A stretch of DNA of 11,696 nucleotides from CAZYTO01 sp964650405 (lineage in GTDB: Bacteria > Acidobacteriota > Thermoanaerobaculia > Gp7-AA8). Where the stretch lies: the NCBI GenBank assembly GCA_964650405.1, contig CAZYTO010000179.1, forward strand, positions 1-11,696, in the 5' to 3' direction. The first letter of the stretch is position 1. Every line of letters starts with the position of its first letter. This document shows, in pieces, positions 1 through 7,853 of this stretch. The position numbers and the translations under genes are program-made. The notes beneath the pieces were generated by a model. It was given only the letters and a program-made list of their open reading frames with translations, did no database searches and was not told the origin of the DNA.

Positions 1-321
1 TCCGTGGAGCTGATAGCTGGCCACGTAGAGGTTGGCCAGGTTGGTGTTCTGCTGCTCGACTTCGACGTAGCGGGCCGAGTAGTTGCGGCTCTCTTCCTCG
101 ATGGCCGCCAGGCGCTGCTTGAGCACGCCCTCGGTCTTTTCGCGGCTGTGCAGCTCCAGCAGGACGTGCTCGAGGTTCTGCTGGGCGCTGTCGCGGTCGG
201 CCTCCAAGAGGGCCACCTGCGTGTTCAGCCGCTGGTTCTCATCCAGCAGTCCCTGGATGTACTCGCGGTTGTCGTGGGCGACCTTTTCGATGAAAGGCCG
301 CGAACCGTCATTTCGCTTCAT
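1..321 (-). CDS. Coiled-coil signalling protein, N-terminal part (cut by window edge)
   Basis: The start codon is ATG at 321, preceded by a purine-rich ribosome-binding stretch (GAGAGGAAAGAG). The frame is open for 107 codons to the window edge, so only the N-terminus is visible. Residues about 20-95 form a Glu/Gln/Leu-rich heptad-like segment, typical of a coiled coil (DENQRLNTQVALLEADRD and onward). The last visible residues (NLANLYVASYQLHG) resemble the linker that precedes GAF domains in bacterial signalling proteins. I infer that a GAF or similar sensory domain follows, but it is not in view. The gene starts 18 bp after the stop of the receiver at 340-720 and is almost certainly the fourth gene of that operon, perhaps a binding partner or output of the receivers. 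The coiled coil is well supported; the GAF assignment is a guess from the linker. Confidence 0.75.
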   Translation of the reverse strand, partial: MKRNDGSRPFIEKVAHDNREYIQGLLDENQRLNTQVALLEADRDSAQQNLEHVLLELHSREKTEGVLKQRLAAIEEESRNYSARYVEVEQQNTNLANLYVASYQLHG

Positions 322-339
322 CGCTGTCTCTTTCCTCTC

Positions 340-720
340 TCAGTCGGCGGCGAGGCCGAGGATGTTGGCGAGCTTGGTGAGGAGCTCGAGGCCGTTGATG
401 GGCTTGGTGACGTAGTCGTTGGCCCCGTTGCGGAAGGCCGTCTCGATGTTGGTTTCCTCGCCGCGCGTGGTGACCATGACGATGGGGATGTGGGCGGTGG
501 CCGGCTCGGCGCGGATGGCCGCGCAGGCGGAGAGGCCGTCCAGGTTGGGCATCATCACGTCGAGGAGGATGGCGTCGGGCTGTTCGCTCTTGGCCTTGGC
601 CACGCCCTCCGCACCGTCGCGTGCTGTGACGACGTCGTACGGCCCCTTGGCCAGGATCATCTTTTCCATCATCAGGACGGTGTTTGAGTCATCGACGAGC
701 AGTACTTTCTTGCGGGTCAT
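340..720 (-). CDS. Single-domain response regulator (CheY-like receiver)
   Basis: This 126-residue protein is one complete receiver domain with no output domain. The acidic pocket is D10/D11, the phospho-acceptor is D54 (LLDVMMPNLDG), the switch Thr is T84 and the conserved Lys is K106 (TKP). All are present, so it should be phosphorylatable. It must act through protein contacts, as CheY or Spo0F do. Its ATG overlaps the stop of the upstream EAL gene by 4 bp, and a good ribosome-binding sequence (AAAGGGA) lies inside that gene, so translation is probably coupled. No histidine kinase sits in its own operon. The phosphodonor may be the kinase at 4318-6081 or one beyond the window. Plausible partners are the EAL protein and the coiled-coil protein on either side. 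Confidence 0.93.
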   Translation of the reverse strand: MTRKKVLLVDDSNTVLMMEKMILAKGPYDVVTARDGAEGVAKAKSEQPDAILLDVMMPNLDGLSACAAIRAEPATAHIPIVMVTTRGEETNIETAFRNGANDYVTKPINGLELLTKLANILGLAAD

Positions 721-1496
721 GGAGCATTCCCTTTCATGCGTGCGGGCTGTTGCTGGAGGTAGGAGGATTGGGCAAGCTCGGCCGGCAGCATGCTCTTGGC
801 GAAGAGCCAGCCCTGGAGGAGGTTGATTCCGAGGTCGGTGATGAGGGCCAGGTCGTCCTTGTCCTCGACCCCTTCGGCGATGGGCGCTGCGCCGCAGGCG
901 TCGGCCAGGGTGACGATGGACTTGAGCACGGCGTAGCGATAGCGGTCCTTGGCGCAGCCGTGGACGATGTAGCGGTCGACCTTCAGGTGGTCGGGGCGGC
1001 AGTCGACGATCATCCGGAAGTTGGAGGCGCCGACGCCGAGGTCGTCGACGGCGATGCGCACGCCGGCCCGGCGCAGGCTCCGCAGCGTGGCCCGGAAGCG
1101 CTCCATGGTCCAGGGGGCGCGGTGCTCGACGATCTCCAGCATGAGCCGCTGCGGATCGATGCCGAACGACTCGGCGGCGAAGAGAAAGCGCTCCGCGAAC
1201 TGGGGCGCATCGCTGAGCGTGGACCCGTGGATGTTGATGGAGATGGACGGCTCACCGGGCAGCGTGCTTGCGGCGGCCAGGATCTCCGCCACGCAGATGA
1301 GATCGACCCGCGCCTCCTCTCCCTTGCGGCGCGCGTATTCGAAGAGGACGTCGGCGCGCTCCAGCGAGGTGCCGCGCGGTCCCCGGGTCAGGGCCTCCAG
1401 GGCGTAGAGCTTCGCCTCGCCGTCGCGCAAGGCGATGATGGGCTGGAACTCGATCCGCACGGCGCCCGGCTGGCGCAATTCGTCGAGCAGGCTCAT
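717..1496 (-). CDS. Stand-alone EAL-domain cyclic-di-GMP phosphodiesterase
   Basis: The 259 residues are almost entirely one EAL domain, which hydrolyses c-di-GMP to pGpG in the cytoplasm. The catalytic set is complete by eye: E34 in EALTRG, N88 in SINIH, E121 in LEIVE, D151/D152 in VDDLG, K172 in LKVDR, E208 and E211 in AEGVED, and Q228 in LQGW. The protein is therefore predicted to be active rather than a degenerate c-di-GMP binder. There is no GGDEF, PAS or membrane segment. The ATG at 1496 overlaps the upstream receiver stop by 4 bp and has a GGGAG ribosome-binding site. The 3' end overlaps the next receiver by 4 bp. Receiver-EAL proteins such as RocR and VieA carry these domains fused; here they are adjacent genes, suggesting that activity is controlled by a receiver in trans. 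Confidence 0.93.
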   Translation of the reverse strand: MSLLDELRQPGAVRIEFQPIIALRDGEAKLYALEALTRGPRGTSLERADVLFEYARRKGEEARVDLICVAEILAAASTLPGEPSISINIHGSTLSDAPQFAERFLFAAESFGIDPQRLMLEIVEHRAPWTMERFRATLRSLRRAGVRIAVDDLGVGASNFRMIVDCRPDHLKVDRYIVHGCAKDRYRYAVLKSIVTLADACGAAPIAEGVEDKDDLALITDLGINLLQGWLFAKSMLPAELAQSSYLQQQPARMKGNAP

Positions 1497-1870
1497 GCCG
1501 CGTCTCCCAGCAGTGAGGCCACCACGTTGGCGATCTCCGCCAGCGGCCGCGGCTTGCGCAGCAGGATGTCCGCTCCCCGCCGGTACGCCTCCCGTTCGAT
1601 GACGGGCGTGGCATTGCCGGTGAGGATGATGGTGCGGGCGTTGGGGCAGCAGCGCCGGACGTGACGCACGATCTCCAGCCCTTCCGTCGTCCCCTCCGCG
1701 GAGAGGGAGAGGTCGGCGATGACAAGGTCGTACGCCGTGAAGGCCGAGAGGGCCTCCGCTTCTTCGAGCTCACGCGCACGGTCGACGGTGAAGCCGATGC
1801 GCGTGAAGTAACGTTCGAGGGCAAAGAGGATCGTCTCTTCGTCGTCTACGAGTAATAGTCGTTTCTTCAC
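1493..1870 (-). CDS. Single-domain response regulator, first gene of the EAL operon
   Basis: This is a 125-residue receiver domain with D9/D10, phospho-acceptor D53 (LVIADLSLS), T84 (ILTGNA) and K106 (RKP). There is no DNA-binding or enzymatic domain. The start is GTG at 1870. The preceding in-frame codons are CCC, CCG and TGG, then TAG, so no earlier start is possible, and the first beta strand (RLLLVDD) excludes a later one. There is no convincing Shine-Dalgarno sequence before this GTG, and a sigma-54 type element ends only 13 bp upstream, so the message could be leaderless or nearly so. The gene is translationally coupled to the EAL gene by a 4-bp overlap. It probably gates the phosphodiesterase or a downstream partner. 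The kinase that phosphorylates it is not identified. Confidence 0.92.
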   Translation of the reverse strand: MKKRLLLVDDEETILFALERYFTRIGFTVDRARELEEAEALSAFTAYDLVIADLSLSAEGTTEGLEIVRHVRRCCPNARTIILTGNATPVIEREAYRRGADILLRKPRPLAEIANVVASLLGDAA

Positions 1871-1883
1871 GGGCGGCCACTAG

Positions 1884-1899
1884 AGCAACCGCGCTGCCA
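1884..1899 (-). promoter_or_regulatory. Candidate sigma-54 (-24/-12) promoter for the receiver-EAL operon
   Basis: The minus strand reads TGGCAGCGCGGTTGCT, against the sigma-54 consensus TGGCAC-N5-TTGCW. The -24 GG and -12 GC are correctly spaced. It lies in the only non-coding stretch upstream of the operon, immediately downstream of an NtrC-type activator gene. The predicted transcription start is about 1870-1873, right at the GTG start codon, so the leader would be about 0-3 nt. That is unusual for a sigma-54 promoter and is the main reason for caution. Confidence 0.55.
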
Positions 1900-1990
1900 C
1901 GTGTGCCGATTTTCTAACTTGCTGAAATTGCGCCGCTTACGATTGCTGTGACGGGGGTGTGAACGGCGCGGATGCTAGATCTAACACGTC

Positions 1991-2008
1991 GATTTCTAAT
2001 TTTAGAAA

Positions 2009-2010
<2 letters not shown>
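1991..2010. promoter_or_regulatory. 20-bp palindrome, candidate activator (UAS) site
   Basis: The sequence GATTTCTAATTTTAGAAATC has perfect 9-bp arms around a 2-bp centre. It is AT-rich in GC-rich surroundings. A third, near-identical half (GATTTTCTAA, one T longer) lies at 1908-1917. The palindrome overlaps the stop codon of the NtrC-like gene. It is centred about 127 bp upstream of the transcription start predicted from the sigma-54 element at 1884-1899, a typical enhancer distance for NtrC-family activators. No T-run follows it, so a terminator is less likely. Binding by the neighbouring activator is inference. Confidence 0.5.
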
Positions 2011-3388
<1,378 letters not shown>

Positions 3389-3424
3389 GGGCGTAAGATT
3401 GAAGCGATTCACCATAGTGTAGCC

Positions 3425-4321
3425 GTGAAGATGCGGAAGCTGCTTCGTGCAGCTACGGTCGCCCTGTTGCTCTCGGGTCCGCAGGCCCCTGCCGCGGAGA
3501 AGGTGATGACGTACGTCTACCACCCGCCGGAGTCGTCGCTGGACGTCCGCTACGAGTATCACTGGGAGATTCTGCGCACGGCCCTGGAGCGGACGAAGGC
3601 GAAGTGGGGGCCGTACCGCATGGTCTCCTCGGAGCGCATGACGGAGTCGCGCCAGCGCTTCGAGATCGAGCACGCCACCGGGAAGCTGACGGTGATGTAC
3701 CTCAGTACCACGCCGGAATTCGAGAGCACACTGGTGCCGGTGCGCATCCCCGTGGACAAGAACCTCGGCGCCTACTGTGTCTTTCTCATCCGGGCCGAGG
3801 ACAAGCAGCGCTTCGCCGGCGTGAAATCGATCGACGACCTGCGCCGCTTCTCGTACGGCCTGGGACTCGGCTGGGTCGACGTCGACATTCTCCGGTCGAA
3901 CGGCTTCAAGGTCGTGACCGGGTCGGACTACGACGGTCTCTTCGAGATGGTCATCCGCAAGCGGTTCGACATCTTCCTGCGGGCTGCCACAGAGGTGCTC
4001 GACGAGTACTCCCAGCGGAAGAAGGCCCTGCCGGACCTGGCCATCGAGGACAGCATCCTGTTCTATTACCCGCTGCCGATGTATTTCTGGTTTCCGAAGA
4101 GCGACGAGGGACGCCGCCTGGCGGCGCGGGCGGAGGAAGGGATGCGAATGATGATCGCGGACGGCACGTACGACGCGATCTTCAATAAATACCAGCGCTG
4201 GAAGATCGAGCGCCTGCACCTCAAGGAGAGGCACCTCTTCACCATCCGTAATCCCTTCGTGGGGCCGGAGACGCCGTTCAGCGACAAACGGCTCTGGTTC
4301 GACCCGCAGACTTACAAATGA
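3425..4321 (+). CDS. Secreted solute-binding-protein-like ligand sensor
   Basis: A 298-residue protein with a signal peptide: basic start (KMRKLLR), hydrophobic core (about residues 9-18) and a probable cleavage after A24 (PAA/E). The mature part resembles family 3 periplasmic binding proteins. It shows a two-lobe type pattern with a KSIDDLRRF hinge-like segment, a central YDGLFEMVIRKRFDIFLR stretch and a C-terminal MMIADGTYDAIFNKY segment typical of SBP_bac_3. No ABC permease or ATPase is nearby. Its stop overlaps the kinase start (ATGA), so I infer that it presents a ligand to the kinase rather than feeding a transporter. The start is GTG at 3425 or ATG at 3431; neither has a clear ribosome-binding site. 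The divergent activator starts only 36 bp away, or 9 bp if its longer form is used. The ligand cannot be predicted. Confidence 0.82.
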   Translation: MKMRKLLRAATVALLLSGPQAPAAEKVMTYVYHPPESSLDVRYEYHWEILRTALERTKAKWGPYRMVSSERMTESRQRFEIEHATGKLTVMYLSTTPEFESTLVPVRIPVDKNLGAYCVFLIRAEDKQRFAGVKSIDDLRRFSYGLGLGWVDVDILRSNGFKVVTGSDYDGLFEMVIRKRFDIFLRAATEVLDEYSQRKKALPDLAIEDSILFYYPLPMYFWFPKSDEGRRLAARAEEGMRMMIADGTYDAIFNKYQRWKIERLHLKERHLFTIRNPFVGPETPFSDKRLWFDPQTYK

Positions 4322-6081
4322 TGCGGATGGGGAACATGTCGCTGGCCGCATTCGTGGCCGGTACGCTGGCCACGGTGATGACGATCGTCCTGGGGACGTA
4401 TTCGTTCATCTCCTACGGAATCGACGCCAAGCGGCAAAGGAAGGATCTGAATGTCCTGATGGATCTTCAGGTCAGCGAGACGGCCGTGGCGCTGGCACTT
4501 CCTGTGTGGAATATCGACCGGCCGCAGATCGACCGCGTCATCGAGGCGATGGCGCGTCCGAAGTCGATCCACGCCCTCAGCGTGACCTTCGCCGGCGAGA
4601 CGCGCGGACTGATTCGCGGCCCCGGACGGAAGTACGTGCCGTGGGATGGCAAGTCGGAGCCGGCGGGGATGATCGTGAAGACAGCGTCCGTCGAGTTCCC
4701 TGTAAAGAAAGAGATCGGATCGGTGCGGCTGCTGGTTACACCGCAATTCCTCAACGAGGACCTCGATAAGGCGCGCGTCTTCATCATCGCGCCGATCATC
4801 GGGATCAACGTCGTCCTGATCGCCTGCATCTACTTCATGCTGTGGCGGGCGGTGGTGCGGCCGCTGATGTCGATCGAACGGTTCGCCGTGTCGGTCAGTC
4901 ACGGCGGTCACGACCCGATGCCGTCGCCGGTTCACGGCACGGCGTCTGAGCTGGTCAGTCTCCGCGATTCGCTCGACACGATGATCCGCCTTCTCGACCG
5001 CCGGTATGCCGAGATGCAGGAGGAGGCCGCGCTGCGCTTCGAGAGCGAGCAGCGGCTGAACACGATTTACAACTCGGTCAGCGACGCCATCATCATCTAC
5101 GACTCCGAAACCGGAGCGGTGGTCGACGTGAACCGCTCCTTCGCGGAACTGCTCGGCTGCTCGTACGAGGAAGCCTTGCAGAGCTTCGCCGGCAGCTTCA
5201 CTTCGGGACTTGGACCCTATCAGAAGGAAGCGGCGTTGGAGACGGTGCGCTCCATCCGGCCGGGCGAGCAGTACCACGCGGAGTGGCAGCTCCGGCGTCA
5301 CGACGGGCGGTTGTTGTGGACGGAGGTCAGCGCGCGCTTTGCCATGATCGGCGGAGCGCGGCGGGTCATCGCCGTGGCCCGCGACGTCACGCAGCGCAGG
5401 GAGATGGAAGAAGAGCTGCGGCGTTCCGAGACCATGTCGGCGATGGGGGCGCTGGTGGCCGGCGTGGCCCACGAAGTGCGCAATCCTCTCTTCGGCATCA
5501 CCGCCACGATCGACGCCTTCGAGGCCGAGTTCGGCTCCGGCGAAGGGGCGGCCGAGTACATGACCACGCTCCGCCACGACGTGGGCCGCCTCAGCCGGCT
5601 GATGAACGACCTGCTCGAGTACGGCAGACCGCAGAAGCTCGAGTCCCACCAGCAGGCCCTCCAACCGATCCTCGAGGAGACCGTCCGCATCTGCCTTCCG
5701 CGTGCGCGCGAGCGCCGCATCGAGATCCGGCAGGACGTTCCGGCCTCGCTGCCCGAGGTCTTTGTCGACGCCAACCGCCTGCTGCAGGTCTTCAGGAACG
5801 TCGTGGAGAACGCCGTCGCCTTCTCCAGGGAGGGGGAGGCGGTCGACCTCTCCGTCCGCAGCGCGGACGGGCTGCCGGTCGTCCTTACCGTCGCCGATCG
5901 CGGCCCCGGCTTCCGCGAGGAGGATCTCCCCCATGTCTTCAAGCCGTTCTTCACGCGCCGGCCCGGCGGCTCAGGTCTGGGCCTGGCCATCGCCCAGAAG
6001 ATCGTCACCGAGCACGGAGGAACGATCACCGCCGCCAACCGCCCGGGCGGAGGGGCGGTGATCGAGATCCGGTTGGGGTAG
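4318..6081 (+). CDS. Membrane sensor histidine kinase (periplasmic domain, HAMP, PAS, HisKA, HATPase)
   Basis: A 587-residue inner-membrane kinase. Transmembrane helix 1 spans about residues 8-31, a periplasmic region about 32-153, helix 2 about 154-176 and HAMP about 177-230. A short helical linker leads to a PAS domain (about 245-360, ending VARDVTQRRE). The HisKA phospho-acceptor is H385 in VAHEVRNPL. The ATPase domain has the N-box N498 (VVENAV), G1 D527-G529-G531 (DRGPGF), F-box KPFFTRR and G2 GGSGLGLAI (from residue 550). All catalytic motifs are intact. The architecture and NtrB-like phospho-site fit kinases that drive NtrC-type regulators. Its ATG overlaps the stop of the exported binding-protein gene, so the two are co-translated. 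The divergent NtrC-like gene at 2009-3388 is the obvious partner. It has no receiver of its own. Confidence 0.94.
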   Translation: MMRMGNMSLAAFVAGTLATVMTIVLGTYSFISYGIDAKRQRKDLNVLMDLQVSETAVALALPVWNIDRPQIDRVIEAMARPKSIHALSVTFAGETRGLIRGPGRKYVPWDGKSEPAGMIVKTASVEFPVKKEIGSVRLLVTPQFLNEDLDKARVFIIAPIIGINVVLIACIYFMLWRAVVRPLMSIERFAVSVSHGGHDPMPSPVHGTASELVSLRDSLDTMIRLLDRRYAEMQEEAALRFESEQRLNTIYNSVSDAIIIYDSETGAVVDVNRSFAELLGCSYEEALQSFAGSFTSGLGPYQKEAALETVRSIRPGEQYHAEWQLRRHDGRLLWTEVSARFAMIGGARRVIAVARDVTQRREMEEELRRSETMSAMGALVAGVAHEVRNPLFGITATIDAFEAEFGSGEGAAEYMTTLRHDVGRLSRLMNDLLEYGRPQKLESHQQALQPILEETVRICLPRARERRIEIRQDVPASLPEVFVDANRLLQVFRNVVENAVAFSREGEAVDLSVRSADGLPVVLTVADRGPGFREEDLPHVFKPFFTRRPGGSGLGLAIAQKIVTEHGGTITAANRPGGGAVIEIRLG

Positions 6082-6089
6082 GGGTTTGG

Positions 6090-6845
6090 TCAATACTCGA
6101 GCCGCGTCAGCGGCGGATCGTAGTCGAACGACCCGAGCAGGAGCCAGCGCCGGGCCGCGCCCTCTCTGCCGCGCTTCGCCACCAGCGGCGTCGTGTAGTG
6201 CCAGAACGGCAGCCGGTAGACGGCGATGGCCGGCATCCGCGAGACGTCGTGCGATGCGGAGAGGAAGCGCCGCTCTTCATAGACGAGCAGTTGCTGGGCG
6301 ACGGAGCTGTTGGAGAACATGATGTGAACGTCGATGAAGCCGTTGCAGGCTTCGGGGCGCTCGGGGTGATGGTCATTGTGCGGGCCGCTGTAGTCGCCGG
6401 CCTCATAACAGATGACCTGGCGTGACCAATGGTCCCGCCGCAATGGCGACGCGGTCAGGCACTGGGTGATGCGGTGGAAACTGGCCGAGGACATCATGGC
6501 GTCCAGGCCGATCTCGTGCGCACCGTCGAGGGCGATGGACGTTCTAGAGTTCAGGGTGGCTGTCTTGACCCGCACCGTCTTCGGGAGCTGGTCGGCGTAG
6601 TTCTCGGTCATTCCCGTCAGTGCCGTCCGTGGAATGGGACTGTGCATGCGCCGCAGGCGGGCGTAAATCCCCTCGTCGAGGAGACGGACGCATTCCGCGG
6701 CGACGCCTTTGTCAATGACGTCCTCGAAGTAGAGGATGGGGGTCCTGCGCTTCCGGATCAGATGTTCCACCGCAGGAGCCCCTGCCAGCAGGCGACGGCC
6801 GCGGCGATTGAGCAGGTCTTCGAATTCGACCGGAAAGCGATCCAT
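6090..6845 (-). CDS. Putative 2-oxoglutarate/Fe(II)-dependent dioxygenase
   Basis: A 251-residue soluble protein. The C-terminal half carries a double-stranded beta-helix oxygenase pattern. An aromatic/acidic lead-in (YEAGDYSGPH) gives the facial triad H156-x-D158, the distal histidine is probably H216 (FWHYTTPL), and R232/R233 (ARRWLLLGSF) may bind the 2-oxoglutarate carboxylate. Spacing is similar to prolyl-4-hydroxylase-like members. The N-terminal 120 residues are not recognised. The substrate is unknown; peptide, small-molecule or nucleic-acid hydroxylation are all possible. The stop lies 8 bp from the convergent kinase stop, with no visible terminator between. The start at 6845 has no ribosome-binding site, but a TATACT sequence lies 9 bp upstream. 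Alternative: a non-catalytic cupin-like fold. I am fairly sure of the family, not of the role. Confidence 0.65.
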   Translation of the reverse strand: MDRFPVEFEDLLNRRGRRLLAGAPAVEHLIRKRRTPILYFEDVIDKGVAAECVRLLDEGIYARLRRMHSPIPRTALTGMTENYADQLPKTVRVKTATLNSRTSIALDGAHEIGLDAMMSSASFHRITQCLTASPLRRDHWSRQVICYEAGDYSGPHNDHHPERPEACNGFIDVHIMFSNSSVAQQLLVYEERRFLSASHDVSRMPAIAVYRLPFWHYTTPLVAKRGREGAARRWLLLGSFDYDPPLTRLEY

Positions 6846-6854
6846 ACGGAGGCA

Positions 6855-6860
6855 AGTATA
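6855..6860 (-). promoter_or_regulatory. Possible -10 element for the dioxygenase gene
   Basis: The minus strand reads TATACT, one base from the TATAAT consensus, in a GC-rich context. It would start transcription near 6848, three bases before the ATG at 6845. I see no matching -35 at 16-18 bp. The absence of a Shine-Dalgarno before this gene would agree with a leaderless transcript. The evidence is weak. Confidence 0.25.
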
Positions 6861-6943
6861 GCCAGTAGACTGATGCAGGGAGGGATGCCGGGAATCGCGA
6901 AAGCTGTACTCAGCTCCCCTCGATTCGTGATGGAGTGGTGTCG

Positions 6944-7720
6944 ATGACCAGGACGATCCAGCAGCTTTTCGACCTTTCCAACCGCGTGGCCATCGTCACC
7001 GGCGGCTCGCGCGGTCTCGGGCTGGAGATCGCCGAGGGGCTCGCGGAGGCGGGGGCGGCACTGATGCTCTGCGCGCGGCGGAAGGAGTGGCTCGATCCGA
7101 CGCTGGCGGCGATACATGGACGCGGCATTCGCGCGGAGGGGCGCCTCTGCGACGTCAGCGACGCCCAGGACGTGCAGTCGGTCGTCGAAGCGACGGTGCA
7201 GGCGTTCGGCCGCGTCGACATCCTCGTCAACAACGCCGGCGTGTCCTGGGGGCAGCGCCCCGAGGAGATGCCGCTGGAGAAGTGGCAGCGCGTCATCGAT
7301 ACGAACCTCACCGGCGCCTTTCTCTTTTCCCAGGCCGCGGGCCGCGTGATGCTGCAGGCGAGGGCAGGGAGCATCATCAACATCGCCTCGGTGGCCGGTC
7401 TGCGCTCGACCGTTCACGGCCCGCACTACGCGGCGTACGCGGCGAGCAAGGCCGGCCTGATGGGAATGACCCGCGAGCTGGCCGCGACCTGGGGGCCGGA
7501 CGGGATCCGTGTCAATGCCATCGCGCCCGGATTCTTCCACTCCCGCCTCGCCGATCCCGTCATCGAGCACATCGAGCCGCAGATCCGGCAGCGCAATCCC
7601 ATTCCCCGCGTCGGCAACCCCGGCGAGTTGAAAGGCGTGGCCGTCTTCCTCGCCTCGGACGCCGCGAGCTATGTGACGGGCCAGGTGCTGGTGGTGGACG
7701 GAGGAGGGACGATTGTTTGA
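6944..7720 (+). CDS. Short-chain dehydrogenase/reductase (SDR), 3-hydroxyacyl/4-oxoacyl-type
   Basis: A 258-residue classical SDR with nucleotide-binding TGGSRGLG (about residues 18-25), NNAG (about 94-97), the catalytic Ser in IASVAG and YxxxK in YAASKAG. The PGFFHS segment and the terminal VTGQVLVVDGGGTIV are typical of the family. The ATG at 6944 is preceded at 8 nt by TGGAG; GTG codons at 6935 and 6938 are possible but badly spaced. As the first gene of the CoA-thioester operon it could oxidise the 3-hydroxyacyl-CoA made by the MaoC hydratase. Alternatively it could reduce a 4-oxoacyl-CoA to the 4-hydroxy form, as LvaD does in levulinate catabolism. Sequence alone cannot choose between these. 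It is separated from the next gene by 133 bp containing a large inverted repeat, so expression may differ from the four downstream genes. Confidence 0.93.
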   Translation: MTRTIQQLFDLSNRVAIVTGGSRGLGLEIAEGLAEAGAALMLCARRKEWLDPTLAAIHGRGIRAEGRLCDVSDAQDVQSVVEATVQAFGRVDILVNNAGVSWGQRPEEMPLEKWQRVIDTNLTGAFLFSQAAGRVMLQARAGSIINIASVAGLRSTVHGPHYAAYAASKAGLMGMTRELAATWGPDGIRVNAIAPGFFHSRLADPVIEHIEPQIRQRNPIPRVGNPGELKGVAVFLASDAASYVTGQVLVVDGGGTIV

Positions 7721-7729
7721 AAAGGCTGA

Positions 7730-7809
7730 AAAAGCTGCAAGGCTGGAAGGCTGAAAGGGCCACAGACAGAACGTCGTTTTCCTTTCAGCCTTGCAGCCTT
7801 GCAGCCTTT
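7730..7809. repeat. Large inverted repeat built of reiterated AAGGCTG words
   Basis: Arms at 7730-7758 and 7781-7809 are 29 bp each with two mismatches, around a 22-nt loop. Each arm holds about three copies of a 9-10 bp unit AAGGCTG(C/G/A)A, and a further copy lies at 7721-7729. As RNA it would form a very stable hairpin between the SDR and acyl-CoA dehydrogenase genes. No U-run follows on either strand, so a standard intrinsic terminator is not obvious. A REP/MITE-like dispersed element or an mRNA-stabilising/attenuating hairpin is more likely. Confidence 0.8.
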
Positions 7810-7853
7810 GGTTCAGGCTTCGAACCCGACTTCATGTGCAAAGCCGGCCGTCC

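Noticed and set aside
4..1664. Long plus-strand open frames (4-687 and 684-1664) opposite the receiver and EAL genes
   Set aside because: They are antisense to three genes with intact family motifs. Their translations are low-complexity and show no domain; GC-rich codon bias keeps them open.
3389..4351. Extension of the NtrC-like frame upstream to 4351
   Set aside because: The extra 300-plus residues are antisense to the binding-protein gene. A start at 3388 gives the normal receiver N-terminus with D54.
4312..5934. 540-codon minus-strand open frame opposite the histidine kinase
   Set aside because: The translation is rich in Arg/His/Asp/Gly and has no recognisable motif. The plus strand carries a complete kinase.
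6079..6092. Bidirectional terminator between the kinase and dioxygenase genes
   Set aside because: Only 8 bp separate the stops, and no inverted repeat with a T-run is present.
7810..7826. tRNA T-arm-like hairpin (GGTTC, 7-nt loop, GAACC)
   Set aside because: The loop does not start with TTC, and no acceptor, D or anticodon stem can be formed around it.
7791..7853. Earlier start for the acyl-CoA dehydrogenase
   Set aside because: These 21 codons begin inside the inverted repeat and lack family similarity. MNFDLSPE from 7854 fits the usual N-terminus.
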